Source: Perkinsus olseni (taxonomy: Eukaryota > Perkinsozoa > Perkinsida > Perkinsidae). Taken from it: DNA of 44,572 nt. The stretch covers positions 1 to 44,572 of the forward strand of contig JABANP010000439.1 in the NCBI GenBank assembly GCA_013115135.1, in the 5' to 3' direction. The first letter of the stretch is position 1. Every line of letters begins with the position of its first letter. Under the pieces are notes generated by a model. It was not told where the DNA came from. It saw nothing but the letters and a program-made list of their open reading frames with translations, and ran no database searches. Below, piece after piece: positions 40,736 through 44,572 of the stretch. The translations under genes and the position numbers were made by a program.

Positions 40736-43472
40736 TTAGTGCTTCTTGCTCGGGCGGAACTTCGCCTTCTTCGGCTTTCCAGAAGGATGAGCGCCAAGTG
40801 GCGGGAACTGCTCAGTCGAGTTCAAGTCCACTGGCTCCTCCGTAGCCACTTCAGGGGCCTACATGAAAGCGCAGGTCACCTCATTAATGACGACCAAACA
40901 GCAATCCCGAGGTCCCTGGTTCGATTCCCCCATCCCATATTCACTACCTTCTCTCCCCATCCGCCCTCGCGTCGAGCAAACAGAAGCGACTTGGCTTCTG
41001 AAGAACAGAAATTTATCAGAGAATACAAATCGATCACTATGGCGGGCGCTATCAACACCACGTCGCCTCACCTGGTGCGGGTTCGTTCTCCTTCTCAGCA
41101 TCGGGCGACTGCACAGTGATAACGTCCTTCCTTGCGTCTAAGCAACAACATCAACTCCAGTGGTGAGCCCAAAGCCCGTGAACACCCTCATACTGAGCTC
41201 TTCCTCGATCATAGTGACAGCCTTGTCGACAGCAGCGGGGAGGCCCGTAATAGTAACCTAAAAAGCGTTGCGAATATGTACCCTTTTCGATCCGAGACGC
41301 CCAGAGAATATGTTTCTATCGATGATACGACCCTACCATTCAATAACAATGTAGCTTAAAATTAATAGACGAAAAAATACGGCGCGTGAGGTGGAAGGAG
41401 CTGAGCGACTTACTATCTGGTCTTCTCCCACACGGATGTCATGACAAAGTGACTCCTCAGTGATTCGTCTGACAATAGGACAAAATATACTCACCGGGCA
41501 TAGAACCGGGGACCTTCCGATTGCTCACCTGATGTTCCGACCCTTTGGACCAATCAGGATACCCATCTCATCGGATCGTAGTTCAATCTGCTTAATGGTG
41601 TACTTCGCAAGCTGCTTATGCAAACTATCCAAAAACCTACAAATCATAAAATACCTCATCAACTCCTCCAACGGTCGAGCCGGGCCGAAAATGTCGCTCC
41701 CGCTGATGATTACTTGTTAAAATCCTCAACAGCCTTAGCCTTGTTATTCTTCAAACCATAGATGAAGACCGCCGAGTCCGGCTTTGAGTAGTACAGCGAC
41801 ACCGCAGCATCTCTCTGGATAGAAGAAAAGAGTGCAAGAGCCAGGATAGAACCAACGACTTCACGAATGGCAGGCAGAACGACTAACCCCTCGGCTAACC
41901 TGGATGTCCTGCAGAATCTTGCATCTGTCCTGCAGCATCGGCTGAACTGCTTCTTCCGGAACAGGCACGCTAGCCGCCTCGTAAAACTGCTTCAACTAAC
42001 ATGACAAAACACACATCCCCCGATTGGCTCAGTAGGGGCAAACAGAACAAAGCGCGAAACAATACATCCGCCATACGCTCGAAAACTGCGCACGAACACC
42101 AGCAATTTCAAGAACGATCATTGACAATGAGTTGGTCGAGTCGGGGGAAGACCACGCCCTCCACGGGAGGGGAAATCGCAGCAGCACGGCCGAGGGACGG
42201 TACCAACTTCTCACCAGTTCCTTCACTCTCTCACGTCCCTCAGGAGTTCCCCACAAGTCCAAGTAGCTCTCATCGTCCTTAGTCTGGGCTCTGAGAAGAA
42301 ATGATATAGCTCGGGATCGAACCCTAGACCTCAAGCTTATTGATCACAACTATCACCATCAAGACAACCGCCCCGTTAACTCACCGTCGGAAGAAAATCA
42401 TGGCCTCGCCGTTGAGAGCATCATTGACGCTCGTAGTCGTCGTCTCGCCCCAAGTCTTGGTGTGAGCCCTGCACAAACATAATCCCTACCATCTCCCCAG
42501 CGCCATCCTACCTGGGAACCTTCACCGTCTCCGTCGTGAAAGAGCACTTCCTCACAAGATCCATCACGTCCGCTCTGATGCGAGGGAGCTCCTTCCTCGC
42601 TGACTCCTCGACGATGATTCCAATCTACACAAGGCCAGATCACCCTTGTCCCTCCCCCAAGAGCCGTACTACTACCTGGGAAGTCTCAAAGTTGTCCGGG
42701 TTGGACCTAGCGATGGTCACGCCGGGTTCCTTGTTCTTCAGATGGGAAACACGACCGAGCATGTAGATCTGAAAGAAGAAAATAGTGGTGGTTGTAGTAC
42801 TGGTGACTGCGTACCTCTTCGATAGTCTTGTCAGGGTTCATTGTGGTGTCGAAGAGCTTGTCCAAGACCTCATCAGTAGTATCAATAAGCTCAACATGGA
42901 AGCCAGACAGGATCTGAAAATCTCCATCCCGATGGACCCACGGGCCCTCCTACCCACCTTCGAGATGACCTTCGACGCCGAGAGGGCTTGGTCCTTGGAA
43001 GGGGCACGGCAGTTCACGAGGGCGCCGTTGCCGCTGAGCGGAGCGACCGACACGGTGACACCGTACTTCTCCTTCATCTGAGGAGGGAAGGGAGGTGAAG
43101 AGAGAGGCCGAGCAGCGGTGGAGGTACCATCTTAGCGTAGTTGCCGCCCATCGAGTCGCTCTGGAAAGCCCGGCCACGAAAGCAATCTGTCTGGACGGGC
43201 TCGTTGACCATCGGTGGACCCTCAAATTTGGTCTCTCCAACGGACTGCCCATTGCCTGAAAACTCCGAATACACAATTTTCCAACCTACTTTGAATCTTG
43301 CAAGGTCGACCTCAAGATACTCCAACGCTGCCTGCGCGACTCAACGCACATTTAAAAGGCAATCCTTTTTCTATGACGTGACCGAGCCCAACAGCCAATA
43401 ATTTCACTCACCCTGAGCAGCGGCCTGAGGGTTGAGGAGGTTGGGCTTGATAAGCAAATTCTGACCCTTCAT
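40736..43472 (-). CDS. KH-domain RNA-binding protein, vigilin-like
   Basis: Fifteen exons: 43472-43412, 43339-43128, 43077-42958, 42913-42815, 42768-42676, 42624-42512, 42468-42385, 42290-42215, 41995-41900, 41814-41714, 41636-41529, 41468-41414, 41257-41186, 41126-41072, 40848-40736; 1458 nt, 485 aa. A clear KH domain near the C-terminus has the GxxG loop in MGILIGPKGRNIRRITEE, followed by IVTITGLPAAVDKAVTMIEE. Earlier segments (VTVSVAPLSGNGALV, SAVFIYGLKNNKAKAVEDF) look like degenerate KH repeats. The tail is basic (GKPKKAKFRPSKKH). KH proteins bind single-stranded RNA, vigilins typically on polysomes. The exon 13/14 junction has two equivalent solutions. At least four introns carry a tRNA-like T-arm, some sense and one antisense. 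ATG at 43472 is the first of the chain. Confidence 0.88.
40849..41071 (-). other. tRNA-like sequence in KH intron 14 (antisense)
   Basis: Near the 3' end of this 223-nt intron, the plus strand reads CCCTGGTTCGATTCCCCC, a B-box opposite to the gene. Confidence 0.6.
41258..41413 (-). other. Degenerate tRNA-like sequence in KH intron 12
   Basis: The plus strand contains CCTTTTCGATCCGAGACG, a B-box with one change (TTTTCGATCC). Weak on its own. Confidence 0.35.
41469..41528 (-). other. tRNA-like KH intron 11, 60 nt (sense)
   Basis: GTGAGCAATCGGAAGG, then CCCCGGTTCTATGCCCGG, ending CCTATTGTCAG. It splits the KH GxxG helix (NIR to RI). Confidence 0.65.
41815..41899 (-). other. tRNA-like KH intron 9, 85 nt (sense; A-box forms the 5' splice site)
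   Basis: The intron begins GTTAGCCGAGGGGTTAGTCG, an A-box whose first bases are the GT donor, with B-box TTGGTTCTATCCTGG about 40 nt later, then a pyrimidine tract and TATCCAG. This is the most complete tRNA-like intron. Confidence 0.75.
42291..42384 (-). other. tRNA-like KH intron 7, 94 nt (sense)
   Basis: GTGAGTTAACGGGG start; A-box-like TTGATGGTGATAGTTG and T-arm CTAGGGTTCGATCCCGAG; ends TTTCTTCTCAG. Confidence 0.7.
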
Positions 43473-43596
43473 GGCGAACCAAATCAAAGGTAAAGTAATG
43501 ATATACCTCTTAGCAGTTCAGCGTCAGGCAATCGATCAGCTAGGCGCGCGCTACTCACAATGCGCAGCTTCGTAAAGAAGGCAATCAAGGCAGGTA

Positions 43597-43714
43597 CTCC
43601 GGACGGGCGCTAATTTTTCTCAACATTAGAAAGAATAGCGCCAATGTGAGAAAAAATAGCGCCAAGCAGAGGAAGTTTAGCGCCGATGAGAGAAAAATTA
43701 GCGCCCGTCCGGAG
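43597..43714. mobile_element. Miniature inverted-repeat element, 118 bp, 25-bp perfect TIRs
   Basis: Left end CTCCGGACGGGCGCTAATTT (continuing TTCTC) is perfectly inverted at the right end for 25 bp. The short interior repeats TAGCGCC three times. GGCAATCAA occurs 8-9 bp outside each end and could be a 9-bp target duplication if the true ends are slightly longer. No coding capacity. Confidence 0.85.
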
Positions 43715-43779
43715 ATTGTTCCGGCAATCAACACACAATCCGGTATCTTAGGTTCATGCCTGGGGCCGTATGCGGATAC

Positions 43780-44572
43780 TGATTCGAAGGGTGAGTCAGA
43801 TTTTTTGCTCAGAGAAAAAAATCACACAGTGAGTGATACGTCGTGATTCAGTAATTTTTTACTCCAGAGTACGAAATCAGAATCTTTCGAGCTTGAGTTG
43901 AATCTCGACCGTGATTCAAAAATCAGAAGCCGATTTTTTGCTTGATTTTTACTCAGAACCTCTGATTCAAAATCAGATGGTCAATTCGCGGTATCGCTCG
44001 TTCACTAAATTGAATCACCCACTTGAGGCGGAATATGGGAAGTGGGTAAGCGCTCGCCGAAACGAGCGATCCAGCGACTTAGACAATTTCGTTGTTCATT
44101 GGACCTGGAACTTGGACCGTCATCCACTCCACCCAAGTTCAATTCTTGGAGCAACCATTACCAATGCCAAGCCAGTGCGGGAAAATTGCATGAATACTCA
44201 GCGTGGAGAATCTGAATCAGCCTTCGGTGCCGGGGGTCCGGACCCCCGGTACGAATCAAGCGAAATTAACGTGCAAAAGTGGGGATACTCAAGACGTGAG
44301 TATGATTCGGAATCACACGCTGAGTAAAAATGTGATTCTGAATCTGCGGCGTTCTCGAGTTGAGTAAAAATACTCACGAGTATGAGTTTTTGAATCACAA
44401 TCACGTTGAAAAAAATCTAGGATCATGATTCTTACTCACTGGGTTGAGTAAATACTCTGACTCATTGATTCAGAATCAGAATCAGCGGCTGAGTATGATT
44501 CTGAATCAGGAATCATGATTCTGAATCAAGAATCAGAATCAACGCTTGAGAAAAAAATCAGGAATCAGGAAT
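43780..44572. mobile_element. Repeat field of GATTC/GAATC inverted motifs, possible foldback element (truncated by window end)
   Basis: Two dense blocks (43790-43980 and 44310-44572) of TGATTC, GAATCA, GAGTA and TACTC in both orientations flank a less repetitive core. The left block begins near GGGTGAGTCAG, similar to the GGGTGAGTGAC end of the foldback element at 3366. The core includes a perfect 20-bp palindrome (44230-44249). This is consistent with another foldback-type element, but the right end is outside the window. Confidence 0.5.

Noticed and set aside
1..44572. CRISPR arrays, bacterial operons or ribosome-binding sites
   Set aside because: None seen; the gene structure is clearly eukaryotic.

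Overview
This is eukaryotic nuclear DNA from an intron-dense microbe, probably a protist. Genes are broken into many small exons by spliceosomal GT...AG introns, often 37-70 nt, and the exons can be spliced in silico into long uninterrupted proteins. A nuclear tRNA-Pro gene is present. Overall style (mid GC, many tiny introns, papain-type protease, Mei2-like RRM protein) would fit a perkinsid or other alveolate, but that placement is a guess. Almost every confident gene lies on the minus strand.

Layout. 1-3.9 kb: a decayed retrotransposon Gag gene split by a 1.1-kb foldback element that has 9-bp target duplications and two opposed arrays of a 15-bp repeat. 4.3-8.2 kb: an 18-exon ABC half-transporter (632 aa after splicing) with an intact tRNA-Pro gene antisense in intron 1. 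8.6-8.9 kb: exons of an unidentified gene. 10.9-12.2 kb: a truncated, frameshifted retroelement integrase. 12.2-13.1 kb: an intronless ORF ending in a perfect palindrome. 13.8-14.6 kb: a nested satellite. 15.4-17.35 kb: a complete 9-exon papain-family protease. 19.4-22.4 kb: two multi-exon genes of unknown function. 22.6-22.8 kb: a tRNA-Asn-like body and a 158-nt homopurine tract. 23.2-27.7 kb: an intron-containing transposase-like gene and a basic companion ORF, with palindromes between them. 28.5-30.6 kb: exons of unresolved genes. 32.5-36.85 kb: an MCM-binding-protein (MCMBP/ETG1) homologue. 37.4-39.0 kb: a Mei2-like RNA-binding protein. 40.7-43.5 kb: a 15-exon KH-domain (vigilin-like) protein. 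43.6-44.57 kb: a 118-bp miniature inverted-repeat element and a field of GATTC/GAATC inverted repeats running off the window.

The most unusual observation is a family of tRNA-like introns. In the ABC, KH, Mei2-like and MCMBP genes and in at least three unknown genes, individual introns contain a tRNA T-arm / Pol III B-box (GGTTCGATCC-like), sometimes with an A-box 35-45 nt upstream, in either orientation. Several are only 51-56 nt long, so the tRNA 3' half plus a pyrimidine tract and AG is essentially the whole intron. Four of seven introns of the Mei2-like gene carry one. This looks like intron creation, or intron colonisation, by a tRNA-derived (SINE-like) element, and could be a previously undescribed introner class.

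Limits: gene structures were derived by hand from reading frames, splice signals and phase; no similarity search or transcript data was available. The reconstructed ABC, protease, KH, Mei2-like and transposase models each keep a single frame to a stop codon, which is strong internal support. Other calls are fragmentary and marked so.
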